Origin: Dyella_B nitratireducens
GTDB taxonomy: Bacteria; Pseudomonadota; Gammaproteobacteria; Xanthomonadales; Rhodanobacteraceae
NCBI RefSeq assembly: GCF_049532905.1
Contig: NZ_CP064032.1
Coordinates: 1,488,001 to 1,552,000 of the forward strand
Direction: 5' to 3'
DNA: 64,000 nt
Position 1 is the first letter of the stretch; every line of letters begins with the position of its first letter. Positions 62,199-64,000 of this stretch are shown in pieces. The notes beneath the pieces are model-generated. The model was not told the DNA's origin. It did not search any database and saw nothing but the letters and a program-made list of their open reading frames with translations. A program made the position numbers and the translations under genes.

Positions 62199-64000
62199 CT
62201 ACTCGCGATCGAACGTGATGGCTGTACCCTGGAAATCGCCACGCATCAAAATGTCGATGCCTACGTTCATCCAGTAGGCACCGCTCGCCACCGTTGGCGT
62301 ACGCTCCGCCAACGTTCCCTGCAGCACACGCAAGCGGTAGCGCGCATCCGGATCAAGCCCTTGCAGCCGCACCGTTGGATACGGATAGCCTTCGGTGCTG
62401 GAATGCAGGAAGGCGAACAGCACGGCATGCGCCTTGTCGGGCGATACGCTCTCGGTGGCTGAGTGCTCGCTGCCGTTATCGGGCGACACCAGGCGATACA
62501 GATCGCCATGCTGCACGGTCTCGCGGATCGCTTTGTAGTCGGCGATCAGGCGTTTTGCCGTGGCCATGTCCTGCGCGGTCCACTTGGTCAGGTTCGCGCC
62601 GACACCGAGCGAGCCTTGCATGGCCGACAGGAAACGGTATTCCAACGACATGCTGCGTCCATTCATGGAGGAGGGCGAGTCGGTAACCCAGGCCATCATC
62701 ACGCCCGGCGTATGCGCCTGGGTAAAGCCATCCTGGATGCGCAGACGGTCGTACGCATCCGTGTTGTCGGAAGGCCAGACTTCGTCGGTGAGGTGCATGA
62801 TGCCAAGATCCACGCGACCACCGCCGCTGGAGCACGATTCAATCTCCACGTTCGGGTGCTTGTGGCGTAGTTCTTCAAGAATGCCGTAGACATTGCGCAC
62901 GAAGTCGACGTAGACGTTTTTCTGCTGGTCGGGTGGCACCGCTGGCCAACCCGGTTCGGACCAGCTGCGGTTGTAGTCCCACTTGATGAAGGCGATCTGG
63001 TTTTCGCTCAGCAGTTTGTCCAGCGCATGGAACACGTACGCGCGCACGTCCGGGCGGGCGAGGTTGAGCACCATCTGGTTGCGACCCAGGGTACGCGGGC
63101 GGCCGGTCATGTTGAGCACCCAGTCCGGATGCGCGCGATATAGGTCGCTATCCGGATTGACCATCTCCGGTTCAACCCAGATGCCGAAGTCCATGCCCAG
63201 CGCGTGGACGCGATCGATCAAGGGTTTCAGCCCATGCGGGAATTTTTGCGGATTGACGGTCCAGTCGCCCAGTCCGGCCTTGTCGTTGTTGCGCGCGCCG
63301 AACCAGCCGTCATCCATCACGAAACGTTCGACGCCGATACTTGCCGCCCTCTCCGCGAGCGCGATCTGCCCGGCTTCGTTGACGTCGAAGCCGGTTGCCT
63401 CCCAGGAGTTGTAGAGCACAGGCCGTGCTCGTGGATGCGGCGCCTGCGGCAGGATGCGCGTAAGCTCCAGCCGATGCATCAGCCGTGACGCTTCGCCCAT
63501 GCCGCCGCTGGTGAGGCCCGCATAGAAGCTGGGTGTTTGCAGACTTGCGCCGGGCGCCAGCTTGTAGCCGAAATCAAACGGATTGAAGCCGCCGGTGACG
63601 CGTACTTGCTCGGCCTGATCCTGCTCGATCGCAATCTGCCAGGAACCGCTCCAGGCCAGGGCGCCAAACCACACTTGCCCATGTGTTTCGTTGGCGTCGT
63701 TACGGCGGATGGCGAACCACGGTTCGTTCTGCATGCCGGTACTGCCGCGGCGGCTTTCAAGCACGGTCTTGCCCGGCTGCACCGGGCGTTCGTAGATGTC
63801 GTTCTCGCCAGCCCAGCGGCCAGCCAGATATCGCAGCGTGTAATCGTGGCTGCGCGGCAAGATCCATGTACCCGCGCTCGCCTGTTCCACGATCACCGGT
63901 GTCGCCGTCTGGTTCTCGACGACGGCGCTGCGTCGCACGATACCCGTGCCCGGGTCGATCTCGTACTGCAAGGTGACGACGATCGCGCGCTCGATATCCT
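62199..64000 (-). CDS. GH36 alpha-galactosidase, N-terminus beyond the window
   Basis: At least 600 residues are visible; the frame stays open to the right edge (DIERAIVVT precedes LQYEID), so the true start lies outside. A TTG at 63971 is not convincing. Conserved parts are VMDDGWFGARNNDKAGLGDW, FGIWVEPEMVNPDSDLYR, nucleophile Asp in IAFIKWDYNRSW, IESCSSGGGRVDLGIM, and the acid/base Asp in DEVWPSDNTDAYDRL. This is bacterial GH36, usually cytosolic and tetrameric, cleaving alpha-galactosides such as raffinose-type sugars. No signal peptide can be judged. It is the first visible gene of a three-gene operon with the epimerase and dehydrogenase. Confidence 0.93.
   Translation of the reverse strand, partial: DIERAIVVTLQYEIDPGTGIVRRSAVVENQTATPVIVEQASAGTWILPRSHDYTLRYLAGRWAGENDIYERPVQPGKTVLESRRGSTGMQNEPWFAIRRNDANETHGQVWFGALAWSGSWQIAIEQDQAEQVRVTGGFNPFDFGYKLAPGASLQTPSFYAGLTSGGMGEASRLMHRLELTRILPQAPHPRARPVLYNSWEATGFDVNEAGQIALAERAASIGVERFVMDDGWFGARNNDKAGLGDWTVNPQKFPHGLKPLIDRVHALGMDFGIWVEPEMVNPDSDLYRAHPDWVLNMTGRPRTLGRNQMVLNLARPDVRAYVFHALDKLLSENQIAFIKWDYNRSWSEPGWPAVPPDQQKNVYVDFVRNVYGILEELRHKHPNVEIESCSSGGGRVDLGIMHLTDEVWPSDNTDAYDRLRIQDGFTQAHTPGVMMAWVTDSPSSMNGRSMSLEYRFLSAMQGSLGVGANLTKWTAQDMATAKRLIADYKAIRETVQHGDLYRLVSPDNGSEHSATESVSPDKAHAVLFAFLHSSTEGYPYPTVRLQGLDPDARYRLRVLQGTLAERTPTVASGAYWMNVGIDILMRGDFQGTAITFDRE

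Noticed and set aside
62199..63971. Treating the TTG at 63971 as the start of the GH36 gene
   Set aside because: The frame continues open to the window edge with family-like residues, so the gene is truncated by the window rather than starting there.

Overview
The window (about 60% G+C, many 4-bp stop/start overlaps, a large TonB-dependent receptor, LacI-controlled glycan genes and many GTCATTCCGGCGAA-type palindromic repeats) suggests a gammaproteobacterium of the Xanthomonadaceae/Rhodanobacteraceae group (Dyella, Rhodanobacter or Luteibacter-like). This rests on gene style only. I see no rRNA, tRNA, CRISPR array, integrase or intact insertion sequence.

Layout. 1-8.6 kb: tail of a tautomerase, an atypical short-chain dehydrogenase, an orphan propeller-type hybrid-like sensor kinase (no receiver seen), a large FAD/Fe-S D-lactate-dehydrogenase-like enzyme and a YoaK-type membrane protein. 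8.7-14.9 kb: six-gene acyl-CoA catabolic operon (YWTD propeller protein, 3-hydroxyacyl-CoA dehydrogenase, acyl-CoA dehydrogenase, two crotonase-fold proteins, CaiB/BaiF CoA-transferase). 15.1-20.7 kb: EmrAB/OMF tripartite drug efflux operon with one MarR regulator at its end and a second, divergent one at its head. 20.9-29.9 kb: accessory region with lower G+C; an RHS-repeat protein whose C-terminal tip is an RlpA-like double-psi beta-barrel, followed at once by a small exported protein that could be its immunity partner, then two membrane acyltransferases and small unknown proteins. 30-39.9 kb: a glycan-use locus (alpha-toroid secreted protein, TonB-dependent receptor, LacI regulator, MFS sugar permease, GH64-type beta-1,3-glucanase with carbohydrate-binding modules) tied together by a repeated operator sequence. 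40-54.4 kb: five very large, translationally overlapping genes on the minus strand that match no system I can name: a trypsin-fold protease, a DUF6603-like beta-rich protein, a protein with a membrane hairpin between Pro-Thr linkers, a 1499-aa protein and a 587-aa protein. 54.8-64 kb: GH95 alpha-L-fucosidase, GH27 alpha-galactosidase with two binding modules, then a sugar dehydrogenase, an aldose 1-epimerase and a GH36 alpha-galactosidase cut by the window edge.

How parts work together. The glucanase, receptor and permease form a plausible outside-to-inside route for beta-glucan fragments under one LacI repressor. The fucosidase/galactosidase genes would trim plant or exopolysaccharide side chains, with the epimerase and dehydrogenase handling released sugar. 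The two best candidates for undescribed biology are the 40-54.4 kb giant-protein operon and the RHS/RlpA protein with its neighbour. Family names are from recognition of motifs by eye; no database was searched.
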